A stretch of 25,423 bases of DNA from RGIG7213 sp045657205 (GTDB lineage: Bacteria; Bacillota; Clostridia; Oscillospirales; CAG-272): positions 1-25,423 of the forward strand of contig JAZOSS010000062.1 in NCBI GenBank assembly GCA_045657205.1, given 5' to 3'. The notes under the pieces were generated by a model. That model worked only from the letters and a program-made list of their open reading frames with translations. It did not search any database and was not told the DNA's origin. Made by a program: the position numbers and the translations under genes. Positions 15,237 through 23,728 of the stretch are shown one piece after another; the first letter of the stretch is position 1, and each line of letters begins with the position of its first letter.

Positions 15237-16352
15237 TTATTTTAATATTTTTTTGATGCAGGTTATGATCTTGTCCATATCCTCATCAGTATTTTTTATA
15301 TCGCTCGGCAAACATATGCCGCTTTCAAAAATTCTGTCGCTGACACTCAAACCGTCTGTTTCGGTTACGTAACCGCAGTCTGAGAAAACAGGCTGAAGAT
15401 GCATAGGCTTCCACATAGGACGGCTTTCAATATTTTCCTCGGCAAGGCCCGAAACTATTTTCATAAAATCAAATGAACCGATAGCGGTCGTAAGCCAGTG
15501 CGTGGGATATGCACACTCTTCAGCTTTTTGGAATTGCATTCCCGAAAGTCCTTCAAGCTCGCTTTTATATATTCCGTATATTCTTCTTTTTTTCTCAACA
15601 AATTCATCAAGGGTATTCATCTGGCCGCAACCGATGCCCGCGCTTATATTCGACATACGGTAATTATATCCGACCTCACTGTGCTGATACCACGGTGCGG
15701 CATCGCGTGACTGGGTTGCCCAGAACAAAGCCTTGTCGGCATCCTCATCACTATCGGTCAAAAGCATTCCGCCACCCGACGTCGTTATTATTTTGTTTCC
15801 GTTAAACGAGATGGCTCCGTATTTTCCGTCAGAACCCACGAAACGTCCCTTATATTTTGCACCGAGTGCTTCTGCGGCATCTTCAATAAGTATTGCACCG
15901 TGAGAGTCGCAGATCTTTTTTATCTCATCTATCTTGCCGGGAACGCCGAAGAGATGCACCAAAATAACGGCTTTACAGCTCGGATATTTTTCAAACGCTT
16001 TTTCAAGTGCCGCAGGGGACATATTCCAGGTGTCTTCCTCGCTGTCTATAAAAACGGGGGTGGCATACTGATACATTATCGGATTTGCCGAGGCTGAAAA
16101 CGTCAGCGATTGGCAAAACACAACATCTCCCTTTTTCACGCCTGCAAGCTTGAGGGACAAATGCAGTGCGGCAGTACCGGAGGACAGCGCAACAGCTCTC
16201 TTTTTGCCTGAATACTCGCACATTCTTTTTTCAAATTCAGTCACATTCGGTCCGAGCGGAATAACCATATTCGTATCAAAAGCACTTTTTATGTATTCCA
16301 TTTCCGTTCCGTTCATTGTCGGCGAAGATAAAAAAATTCTTTTCTTTTCCAT
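15237..16352 (-). CDS. DegT/DnrJ/EryC1/StrS-family sugar aminotransferase (PglE/EpsN-like)
   Basis: This encodes 371 residues from ATG 16352, chosen for its ACGGAG ribosome site and because family members begin like MEKKRIFLSSPTMNG; a 14-residue longer frame exists. The PLP enzyme makes amino sugars from nucleotide-keto sugars. Motifs are LSSGTAALHLSL (phosphate binding, about 56-67), IEDAAEALGAKYKG (Asp158) and SFNGNKIITTSGGG with the PLP Lys187. GPNVTEFEKRM and MWKPMHLQP fit enzymes that aminate UDP-4-keto-6-deoxy-GlcNAc toward bacillosamine-type sugars, but the matching dehydratase and acetyltransferase are not in the window, so the exact product is uncertain. It suggests that the exported glycan contains an amino sugar. 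A possible own promoter lies upstream at 16427-16455. Confidence 0.9.
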   Translation of the reverse strand: MEKKRIFLSSPTMNGTEMEYIKSAFDTNMVIPLGPNVTEFEKRMCEYSGKKRAVALSSGTAALHLSLKLAGVKKGDVVFCQSLTFSASANPIMYQYATPVFIDSEEDTWNMSPAALEKAFEKYPSCKAVILVHLFGVPGKIDEIKKICDSHGAILIEDAAEALGAKYKGRFVGSDGKYGAISFNGNKIITTSGGGMLLTDSDEDADKALFWATQSRDAAPWYQHSEVGYNYRMSNISAGIGCGQMNTLDEFVEKKRRIYGIYKSELEGLSGMQFQKAEECAYPTHWLTTAIGSFDFMKIVSGLAEENIESRPMWKPMHLQPVFSDCGYVTETDGLSVSDRIFESGICLPSDIKNTDEDMDKIITCIKKILK

Positions 16353-16426
16353 ATTTTTCTCCGTAAGATCGTTTTCGACGTCTTGAATTTGCAAATTTAT
16401 TACTACCTGAAATTATTATACTATTT

Positions 16427-16455
16427 ATTATATAACTTAATAGGACAAAATACAA
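16427..16455 (-). promoter_or_regulatory. Possible internal promoter before the aminotransferase gene
   Basis: On the minus strand TTGTAT (16450-16455), a 17-bp spacer and a perfect TATAAT (16427-16432) lie in the 114-nt gap before the aminotransferase start. The -35 matches consensus at only three bases. This is the only sizeable gap inside the glycan cluster, which supports a second transcription start for aminotransferase through kinase. Confidence 0.4.
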
Positions 16456-16466
16456 TAGTTTTACGG

Positions 16467-17465
16467 TTATTTTTTCAGCTTTCTGTAAAAATTCTGTATA
16501 GGTTCAAACTCTTGTCCGATAAGCCATTTCATAATCGACTTGTTTTTCAGCGAAAGCAATAACAAGTTAAGCTTTTCGTATTTATTTACATGCTTTGCAA
16601 TTAACTTTTTATCTTTAAGTAAGTTCTCTGCAAGCTTCTTATTGTATTCTTCCGACTCTTTTTCGGGATATTTAGTGTTTTCCATCATAAAAAGCTTATG
16701 ATGGTTGTAATAAGCAACCACGGCGTCGGGATAATATTTTTCATCAACGGTTTTTATATAATCTATTCTTTCCCTGAGAGCCATTGCCTTATCGCACTGC
16801 TTGCGAAACGTCGAATGGCCTATTATGCTGACGGGACGGTATATGTAGTGATACAATATTTCATCTATCTGCACAAGCTTTTTGGCATTCAGAAGTATCT
16901 CGGGCATCTTAGCCTCGTCCTCATACGTACGTCCCTTCGGAAAAACAACATTTTTTATAACGTCAGCTCTATATACTTTTGACCAAAGAGCAACGATATT
17001 CGTATAATCACCGCCGTGTGCACGGCAAAGCATCTCATCAAGCATATCAGCACCTGACATCACCTGTACTTCACCGCTGCCGCCGATGACGGATGCGTCT
17101 CTGTTGTGCTTGCACTGCACGATGTCGGCGTCGTATTCGTACGCAGTCTTCATCAGACGCTCAAACATATTGTTTTCTATTACGTCGTCGCTGTCAACAA
17201 AGCCGATGTATTCACCTTTTGCCGCCGCTACCGCTCTGTTTCTTGCTTCGCTCACACCGCCGTTTTCAAAATGCAAAGCCTTCACACGGCTGTCTTTTTG
17301 GGCATATATATCGCATATTTCACCGCTTCCGTCAGTAGATCCGTCATCGGAAAGAATAAGCTCAAACTCGGTAAAGCTCTGTGCTAAAACCGACTCTATC
17401 ATCTTCCCAAGCTCATCCTTGACGTTATACACCGGTGTAAGTATACTCAGTTTAACGTTATTCAT
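16467..17465 (-). CDS. Family 2 glycosyltransferase
   Basis: This encodes 332 residues. The N-terminal GT-A fold shows KLSILTPVYNV, ILSDDGSTDGS (Asp40-Asp41), NGGVSEARNRAV and the metal-binding VDSDD (90-94), and EDEAKMPE near residue 195 fits the ED catalytic-base region. The C-terminal ~120 residues are helical and basic, without membrane helices, consistent with a soluble enzyme at the inner membrane face. Its ATG overlaps the Wzt stop (ATGA), so translation is coupled to the exporter ATPase. Sugar donor and acceptor cannot be told. A 37-nt stretch encoding GEYIGFVDSDD is almost identical (34/37) to one in the GT2 gene at 20563. Confidence 0.93.
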   Translation of the reverse strand: MNNVKLSILTPVYNVKDELGKMIESVLAQSFTEFELILSDDGSTDGSGEICDIYAQKDSRVKALHFENGGVSEARNRAVAAAKGEYIGFVDSDDVIENNMFERLMKTAYEYDADIVQCKHNRDASVIGGSGEVQVMSGADMLDEMLCRAHGGDYTNIVALWSKVYRADVIKNVVFPKGRTYEDEAKMPEILLNAKKLVQIDEILYHYIYRPVSIIGHSTFRKQCDKAMALRERIDYIKTVDEKYYPDAVVAYYNHHKLFMMENTKYPEKESEEYNKKLAENLLKDKKLIAKHVNKYEKLNLLLLSLKNKSIMKWLIGQEFEPIQNFYRKLKK

Positions 17466-18736
17466 CTTTTTATATTCTTCAACTTAGCGTCTTCCAAATG
17501 AATATGTCCCCAATAATTATGAAGCCATTTTATCTTATCATCAGTTTTTATTTCCCTTATTTCAAAAGAAAATGCAGGTTCTACCCAATCTATCGGAAGC
17601 TCATTACCCGAAGAATCGTATTCAAAAATAAGAGCTACAGCATAATACTGTCCTTCCGGAAAATTTTTTGTATCAAGAGAAAAATCGCACTCAAATACTT
17701 CGCCTTTTTCAACAGATATTTTCTTGTCCGAAAAGGCTGTGCCTATAACTTCTCCATCATTGTATGAAATCTCAAATCTGAAACGTGCATTTTTAACGCT
17801 TTGTTTCGCTTCGCACTTCAAAGAAAACTCTATATTTTCGCCTTTTTCATATGTGCAATTCTTCTTATTGATGATAGAAAGCCCCATCATCTTAATATCA
17901 CCTGTGCCCAAACTTTTTGTGCGAACCGTATAATCATATTCAAGCTGCATTTCGTTGCTTATGTTTAAATAAAGAGAAATTGCTTTATCGACATCACCGT
18001 CGAAAATAACCTTTCCTCTTTCAAGAACGATACATCTATCGCACAAGCGGCGGATCGTGTTCATATTATGGCTTACGTAAAGGACCGTTCTTCCGTCTTT
18101 ATGAGCCGCTTCGCTCATTTTATCAAGACATTTTTGCTGAAACTTGACATCACCGACAGCCAAGACTTCGTCCATTATCATTATTTCAGAGTCAAGATGT
18201 GCGGCAACGGAGAAGGCAAGCTTTACGTACATACCTGAAGAATATCTTTTAACAGGTGTATCTATAAACTGTCTAACCTCAGAAAATTCAACTATTTCGT
18301 CAAATTTCTTTGCAATTTCAGCCTTTGACATACCGAGTATCGCACCGTTGAGATATACGTTATCACGTCCGGAAAGCTCCGGGTGGAAGCCTGTACCGAC
18401 CTCAAGCATACTCGCTATTCTTCCATTGATTGATATTTGTCCCGTTGTGGGTGCCGTAACTCTTGTCAACAGCTTTAAAAGCGTTGACTTACCCGCACCG
18501 TTATGGCCGATTATACCGACAGCCTCACCTTTTTTTATTTCGAGATTGATATCCTGAAGAGCCAAAAATTTCTCGTTTTTAGCATATACGGTAGATCCGA
18601 TCTTACTGTTCGGGTCTTCCTTACCTCTCAATTTTGCAAAAAAAGTTTGCAAGTCACCTTTAAGTGTACCGCCGCCTATTGCGCCGAGGCGGTACTGTTT
18701 TGAAACGTTTTCAATTTTTACAGCAAGTTCATTCAT
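17462..18736 (-). CDS. ABC transporter ATPase for polysaccharide export (Wzt/TagH-like) with C-terminal extra domain
   Basis: This encodes 424 residues from ATG 18736 (GAGGAAA upstream). Residues 1-260 form the ATPase: Walker A GHNGAGKST (77-85), signature YSSGM (166-170), Walker B IMIMDE (185-190) and H-loop His223. The ~40-residue N-terminal insert before DINLEIKKGEAVGI and the EVGTGFHPELSGRDNVYLNG segment are typical of polysaccharide and teichoic acid exporters. Residues from ~275 form an all-beta domain like the glycan-binding Wzt C-terminal domain (FEISYNDGEVIG, FEIREIKTDDK), which in O-antigen systems recognises the finished chain end. It lies 17 nt after the permease gene and is translationally coupled to the following GT2. 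It should energise export of the glycan made by this cluster. Confidence 0.94.
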   Translation of the reverse strand: MNELAVKIENVSKQYRLGAIGGGTLKGDLQTFFAKLRGKEDPNSKIGSTVYAKNEKFLALQDINLEIKKGEAVGIIGHNGAGKSTLLKLLTRVTAPTTGQISINGRIASMLEVGTGFHPELSGRDNVYLNGAILGMSKAEIAKKFDEIVEFSEVRQFIDTPVKRYSSGMYVKLAFSVAAHLDSEIMIMDEVLAVGDVKFQQKCLDKMSEAAHKDGRTVLYVSHNMNTIRRLCDRCIVLERGKVIFDGDVDKAISLYLNISNEMQLEYDYTVRTKSLGTGDIKMMGLSIINKKNCTYEKGENIEFSLKCEAKQSVKNARFRFEISYNDGEVIGTAFSDKKISVEKGEVFECDFSLDTKNFPEGQYYAVALIFEYDSSGNELPIDWVEPAFSFEIREIKTDDKIKWLHNYWGHIHLEDAKLKNIKR

Positions 18737-18753
18737 ATGTATTTCCTCTTTTA

Positions 18754-19596
18754 TCAAACCGTATCCATAAACGTCTTTTCAACTCTTGAGAAAAGCAAGA
18801 CACCGAAGAAAAGCAAAACTAATGTTATCGCCCAGCTCAAAAGGTAGTATCCAAGCTCAAATTCACCTATACCGAGATATGCGTATCTCATCGTATTTAT
18901 AACCGGTGCCATAGGATTACACATATAAAGTCCGCGCCATTTATCACTAATTATCGTATAGTCGTACGTAACGGGTGACAGATACATCCAAAGCTGTACA
19001 CCGAAGCCTATGAGCATCGTAAGATCACGGTACTTTGTTGTAAGCGACGAAAAGATTATGCCAAGACCAAGTCCCATAAGCGCCATATGTACAAGCAAAA
19101 CAGGTGTCATAAGGATAAAAAGATTAGGTGCTACAAGATCAGTCGTTATAAGATAATACACTAGAAAACCTATAAAGAAAACAAACTGTATGCCGAAAGA
19201 TATTAAATTCGAAATGACCGTTGTTATCGGCATTATAAGTCGCGGGAAATACACCTTACCGAAAATGCCGGCATTGCCCGTAAAAGTACCCGACGTACCG
19301 CCAAGACAGCTCGAAAAATATCCCCAAGCAATATTACCCGCCATATAGAAGAGAAACGACGGCACCCCGCCGGGGGCAAGCTTTGCAAGATTTCCGAAAA
19401 CTATCGTAAAAATAACGGTAGTGCAGAGCGGTTGAATTATTGCCCAAGCAGGCCCCAATATAGTCTGTTTGTAGCCCGCCACAAACGATCTTTTAACAAA
19501 TAATTTTACAAGATCGCGATATTTCCATAAATTTTTTACGTCTATATCAAACCATCCCGTTTTGGGTTTGATAACGATATTCCATTGCTCGTTCAT
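18754..19596 (-). CDS. ABC-2 type polysaccharide export permease (Wzm/TagG-like)
   Basis: This encodes 280 residues from ATG 19596, chosen for AGAGGAAG upstream; an in-frame TTG 21 nt earlier is less likely. About six membrane helices are visible. Family features include LVKLFVKRSFVAGYKQTILGPAWAIIQPL near the N-terminus (the amphipathic coupling region), FFYMAGNIAWGYFSSCL-like helices, GIFGKVYFPRLIMPI, TTKYRDLTMLIGFGVQLWMYLSPV and the final helices before SRVEKTF. With the Wzt-like ATPase just downstream it forms the inner-membrane exporter. It is more like ABC-dependent O-antigen, teichoic or group-polysaccharide exporters than a drug ABC-2 permease. Confidence 0.93.
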   Translation of the reverse strand: MNEQWNIVIKPKTGWFDIDVKNLWKYRDLVKLFVKRSFVAGYKQTILGPAWAIIQPLCTTVIFTIVFGNLAKLAPGGVPSFLFYMAGNIAWGYFSSCLGGTSGTFTGNAGIFGKVYFPRLIMPITTVISNLISFGIQFVFFIGFLVYYLITTDLVAPNLFILMTPVLLVHMALMGLGLGIIFSSLTTKYRDLTMLIGFGVQLWMYLSPVTYDYTIISDKWRGLYMCNPMAPVINTMRYAYLGIGEFELGYYLLSWAITLVLLFFGVLLFSRVEKTFMDTV

Positions 19597-19633
19597 TTTT
19601 TCTTCCTCTTTATTCAAATATTTAATATTCGCT

Positions 19634-20560
19634 TCATTTATATACCGTATCGTGTAAATTTATTTTCAACAGAATTAATCTCAATTTTTGTCCAAAACTC
19701 AGAGAAGAAAATTTTATACTGTTGATTTTTTTCGTTATCAGCTCATACTGTTCTTTGTACTTTGTATTTTTTGTCTTTCCTCTCAATATGAGCAGATGTA
19801 CGAAGTTATCTCTTTCTGAAAGCTTTGCAAGGTCTTGATATCCCCAAGACTCAAACAATTTAGTTCTATCTTCGACAATATTCAGAATATCCATTTTTTT
19901 CAGAGAAAAATCACTGCGCATAATGCTGTCACCCGGACGCTGCATATACAAATACCCTGTTTTTTCGCAAAGTGCTATTTTTTCGCATTTATGGAAAAGG
20001 CGAGGTGTCAAATACTCGTCCTCGTTGATTATTCCTTCCGGGAATCTTTCTTTATCAAACAGAGAAGACTTATACAGCTTTCCGCATATAGTCACTATTG
20101 ACGGAGGATCGGTGTATATTCGTCCGAGTGCTTCTTTTTCAGAAACTATCATATACTCGCTTTCCGAAATTCCTTTTTCTTTTTCATCTTCAGTAAGCAC
20201 CATGCCGATCTTCACAATATCACATTCTTCTTTATATGCGATATCATACATAGAAGATATCATATCGGATTTTATAATATCGTCACTGTCAATAAACGTC
20301 ACGTACTGCCCCTTCATAATATCGAGTGCTGCATTTCTTGCAGAAGAAAGTCCGCCGTTTTCTTTATGTATCACGGTTATTCTTTCATCTGTTTTTGCAA
20401 TATTGTCACACATTAAAGGGCAGTTATCGGGAGATCCGTCATCGACGAGAATTATCTGCAAATTTTCATAATCAGACGAGCGAACCGAATCAACACACTT
20501 CTGCAAATATTTTTCAGTTTTATATACAGGTATAATAACACTGATCAAAGGCTTGTCCAT
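19634..20560 (-). CDS. Family 2 glycosyltransferase
   Basis: This encodes 308 residues. GT-A signatures are LISVIIPVYK, LVDDGSPDNC (Asp40-Asp41), NGGLSSARNAAL and IDSDD (90-94); INEDEYLTPRLFHKC supplies the likely catalytic-base region near residue 185. There are no membrane helices, and the C-terminus is basic and helical. ATG 20560 has AAGGGG and follows the previous GT2 stop by 2 nt, while 37 nt separate it from the permease start downstream. It is one of the sugar-adding enzymes of the cluster; specificity is unknown. Confidence 0.93.
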   Translation of the reverse strand: MDKPLISVIIPVYKTEKYLQKCVDSVRSSDYENLQIILVDDGSPDNCPLMCDNIAKTDERITVIHKENGGLSSARNAALDIMKGQYVTFIDSDDIIKSDMISSMYDIAYKEECDIVKIGMVLTEDEKEKGISESEYMIVSEKEALGRIYTDPPSIVTICGKLYKSSLFDKERFPEGIINEDEYLTPRLFHKCEKIALCEKTGYLYMQRPGDSIMRSDFSLKKMDILNIVEDRTKLFESWGYQDLAKLSERDNFVHLLILRGKTKNTKYKEQYELITKKINSIKFSSLSFGQKLRLILLKINLHDTVYK

Positions 20561-20562
20561 AA

Positions 20563-21543
20563 TTATCCCCTTTTCAGTATATTTCTTAATTTAACAAGAA
20601 AAATAAGCGTATAGACTTTTTTCTTTTTTATAAGTTTAAGCTTGAAATCATCACACTTTACATCCAAAGCTTCCTGCACACGAGTATCATTACAAAATCG
20701 CTTCACGTTTGATACTTTTTTTGAAAAAGAATTCTTACAGTCTTTATGAAATTCATTATATATTGAAGACAGGGTGCCGTACGAAATATTGCTCTTGTAT
20801 GTGTTTTTAAACTCATCCGAAAAACCGCATTCACGAAGCGCTTCTTCGATCTTCTCTCCGGCTTTTAAAACCGTTTCAAAGTAATCACTGTGATATTTGT
20901 TTACAGCACTTCCCGATATAACGTATCTCAAATAGAATTGCTTTTTCAAATAATATATTTTTTCAGAATGTCCCAGTGCGAGAATATTGAATATTCTGTC
21001 CTCTGAAAGCTTTATACCTACCGGAAATCTTATTTTATTTTCCTCCAGAAGCTCGCGTTTGTATACACATCTGCACGCAGAGCCTGCCGAAAAGAGCATC
21101 TGTTCCGGTGTCAAATTTTCTCTGTCAATGCTTTTCGATGCATCAAAACAAGGCAGTGTATCTTCTTCTGTTTTTCCATCGGAATAAACAGTCACCGCAT
21201 CGCAAATAACTATCTGTGCATCGTTTTTATAGGCACATTCCAGAAGCGACTGATACATGTCGGATTTTATTTCATCGTCACTGTCAACAAAACCGATGTA
21301 TTCCCCTTTTGCGTTATCAAGACCTGTATTTCTTGCCGCACTTACGCCCGCGTTTTCTTTTCTGATATATTTCACACGTTTGTCATTTTCGGCATATTCC
21401 TTACATATATCGCCGCTTTTATCCTTCGATCCGTCATCAACTAAAATAAGCTCAAGATCAGCTGCGGTTTGTGCCAGAACGGAGTCTATACAACGTTTTA
21501 AATATTTTTCCGAATTATATATCGGTATTATAACACTATACAT
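20563..21543 (-). CDS. Family 2 glycosyltransferase
   Basis: This encodes 326 residues. YSVIIPIYN, LVDDGSKDKS (Asp36-Asp37), NAGVSAARNTGL and FVDSDD (85-90) mark the GT-A nucleotide-sugar site, and LSEDRIFNILAL the catalytic-base region. The last ~100 residues are basic and helical, ending KLRNILKRG, perhaps lying on the membrane. It starts 8 nt before the end of the Wzy-like gene with GGAGGG inside that gene, so the two are co-translated. Its GEYIGFVDSDD coding stretch is nearly the same at DNA level as that in the GT2 at 16467. Confidence 0.93.
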   Translation of the reverse strand: MYSVIIPIYNSEKYLKRCIDSVLAQTAADLELILVDDGSKDKSGDICKEYAENDKRVKYIRKENAGVSAARNTGLDNAKGEYIGFVDSDDEIKSDMYQSLLECAYKNDAQIVICDAVTVYSDGKTEEDTLPCFDASKSIDRENLTPEQMLFSAGSACRCVYKRELLEENKIRFPVGIKLSEDRIFNILALGHSEKIYYLKKQFYLRYVISGSAVNKYHSDYFETVLKAGEKIEEALRECGFSDEFKNTYKSNISYGTLSSIYNEFHKDCKNSFSKKVSNVKRFCNDTRVQEALDVKCDDFKLKLIKKKKVYTLIFLVKLRNILKRG

Positions 21544-22849
21544 GCTTTCCCTCCGATATTTTCAATTTGTTTTCTTTTTCAAGCATACAAGCCCGTCCTG
21601 CTCCGACTGCCAATATTAAATATGCAGGCGTGCACATCAATGAAGTTTGCACCATAATATTTTCAAAAGTACCAAAAATATACAGTGATATAAATGATAC
21701 AAAACTTCCCTTTACTATATAATCATCTATATATTTATGCAAATATTCAAAAATATAGACAAAAAACAAGCAAAACAACAAAAAACCCGCAAATCCCAAA
21801 TGTGTATATACTCTTGCGTACAAGCTATGTGTATTAACTGAATAACCGTATCCGTTACCGAATAAAGGATCGTGTACATATTCATATAGTGTCGTCCAAA
21901 TTTCTTCACGGCCGGAAAATAATAACTTTCCTGTTTTTTCAAACACCCAAGCATTAAGATCCTGTGCAAACGGAGCGTTATATAAAAAGTTCATAACAGA
22001 AACAGCCAAACATGGCAAAGATAAAGAAAATATATATAAACTTCTGAAAAAAACTTTCTTTTTAAAGAGCGGCTTTGGGACGAGGTATAGCAAAATAGCA
22101 AAAACGGTCAAAACTAATATAGCGTTTCGGCAATCAGTTGAAATCATTTGTACAAAAGCGAGAGCGAACACAGCTATCTCAAATAAAAGCATCGCCCTTT
22201 GCTTCGGATCGCTTATGAACGCTAACCATACGACCCCGCATACTGTGAGTCCGGCAAGCGAATTTCCATTCCACCCCGCTGTTATGCCTCCGGATACATG
22301 GTCGATAACAAGGAGCACACTCATAATTACATATGAAAAAGCTACATATTTTATGGTTTTGATTCGATAACCTATATACGATGCTGTAATACAAGGAGAG
22401 ATCATCAACACCCATCTTAACAAGTAACTATAGTTTAAAACTTTAGTGTACGATATAAAAATGGAACCGGAGAATAAAAGTAAAACGAAACATACTTTTT
22501 TAAGATCTTTTGAAAGATAAATGTCATCTCTTGAAAAATACATTATTATAGGAAGCGCTAGAGCTAACAAAAAGTTAAGTGTCGGAAAACCAAGAGAAAT
22601 TCCGAAGCCGGAGCTTGAAAGTACGTATATTACATAAGCACCTACTGCAATTCCGTAACACACATACGGATGGTGTATGCTTATCTTTCTTGCTTCTTTG
22701 GTTTCCTTATAATTTTTTATATACTTGCTTTGAGGTTTTGAGAGGCCCTTTTCCGGTAACAGCTTTTCCTTAAGCGATTCTTTTTTTTCGTACGATATAG
22801 TATGATTTTTTATATATTTAGATTTGATTTTATCCGTATTATGCGCCAT
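21536..22849 (-). CDS. Wzy / O-antigen-ligase-like polytopic membrane protein
   Basis: This encodes 437 residues. A long charged N-terminal cytoplasmic tail (about 1-60) holds SKYIKN twice, followed by roughly ten to twelve membrane helices. The large loop near residues 310-345 carries SGREEIWTTLYEYVHDPLFGNGYG and NTHSLYARV, the typical O-antigen polymerase / ligase (PF04932-like) signature. Members either polymerise lipid-linked repeat units (Wzy) or transfer a glycan to a carrier. In a cluster with both a Wzz-type regulator and an ABC exporter, either role is possible. Start ATG 22849 has GGGAGGT at about 11 nt. This gene and those to its right appear richer in A+T than the carB region, which is often seen in exchangeable glycan loci. 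Confidence 0.85.
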   Translation of the reverse strand: MAHNTDKIKSKYIKNHTISYEKKESLKEKLLPEKGLSKPQSKYIKNYKETKEARKISIHHPYVCYGIAVGAYVIYVLSSSGFGISLGFPTLNFLLALALPIIMYFSRDDIYLSKDLKKVCFVLLLFSGSIFISYTKVLNYSYLLRWVLMISPCITASYIGYRIKTIKYVAFSYVIMSVLLVIDHVSGGITAGWNGNSLAGLTVCGVVWLAFISDPKQRAMLLFEIAVFALAFVQMISTDCRNAILVLTVFAILLYLVPKPLFKKKVFFRSLYIFSLSLPCLAVSVMNFLYNAPFAQDLNAWVFEKTGKLLFSGREEIWTTLYEYVHDPLFGNGYGYSVNTHSLYARVYTHLGFAGFLLFCLFFVYIFEYLHKYIDDYIVKGSFVSFISLYIFGTFENIMVQTSLMCTPAYLILAVGAGRACMLEKENKLKISEGKHV

Positions 22850-22873
22850 CGCCGACTTTACCTCCCTTTCTTA

Positions 22874-23728
22874 TTATCTCATTTTATAATAAATTGCCGC
22901 AAGCACACCCAAAGGATAAGCACAAAAAACCGCAGCCCTGTGTTTTCCTTCATATTTCGGTGCCTTGAATTTACTTAATACCCTGAATGCACAGTATTTT
23001 ATACTGTGAATAAATCTCAACTTTAACGTCTTTGAGAGATCTATTCGTTGCATATGAACGATCTGAAAACAGCAAGGATTCTTTGTAAGAAGCTTTCTGA
23101 AATTGTTGCTGAGTCCCTCTTCTTGATATTCACATTTCTGAACGACACCGTCAATAACTCCCGTACGGTAACCTTCAATTTCAAGTCGGTCGTACACTAT
23201 ACACTCGCTTGAAAACTTTTCGTTTTTAAAAACGGGATATGGGAATTTTTTAATAAGCTCGGTTTTAAAGAAGAAAACGTATTCACCGCGCTTATCCATT
23301 AAGAGCGTATATATTCCTTTGCCGTTATCTTCTGGTGATAATTTATCACAAAGCATCTCTCCGTTCAGCGTCTGCTTGTACGCGGTCAAAATGTCAAATT
23401 CTGTTTTTTCAGCGGTTTTATAAAAATGAGTCAGTGCATCTTCTGCAAGAACGTCGTCGGAATCAAGGCACATAAACCACTCGCCGAGGGCTTCTTCCGC
23501 AGCCAGATTATGAGCCGTATGTTTTCCGCCGTTTTCTTTTTTTATATATCTTATACCGAAAGCAGCTGTTTTTTCAAACCCTTTTATTACGTGTTCCGAA
23601 TCATTTGCCGAACCGTCATCTATAACGAGCCACTCAAAATCCTTATATTTTTGCTTTGTTAAACTTTCAAATATCCTTGGCAAAAATTCTGTTCTGTTAT
23701 ACAGCGGTGTAAAAACAGTTAACTTCAT
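22874..23728 (-). CDS. Family 2 glycosyltransferase (divergent type)
   Basis: This encodes 284 residues. It carries KLTVFTPLYNR, LVIDDGSANDS (Asp37-Asp38), NGGKHTAHNLA and CLDSDDVL (88-92). HTAHN in place of the usual SxARN and the layout after DSDD (TELIKKFPYPVF, SSECIVYDRLE) set it apart from the other GT2 enzymes here and resemble the subgroup often found in Firmicute capsule clusters. The ATG overlaps the GT32 stop by one base (TAATG), showing coupled translation. Substrate unknown. Confidence 0.9.
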   Translation of the reverse strand: MKLTVFTPLYNRTEFLPRIFESLTKQKYKDFEWLVIDDGSANDSEHVIKGFEKTAAFGIRYIKKENGGKHTAHNLAAEEALGEWFMCLDSDDVLAEDALTHFYKTAEKTEFDILTAYKQTLNGEMLCDKLSPEDNGKGIYTLLMDKRGEYVFFFKTELIKKFPYPVFKNEKFSSECIVYDRLEIEGYRTGVIDGVVQKCEYQEEGLSNNFRKLLTKNPCCFQIVHMQRIDLSKTLKLRFIHSIKYCAFRVLSKFKAPKYEGKHRAAVFCAYPLGVLAAIYYKMR

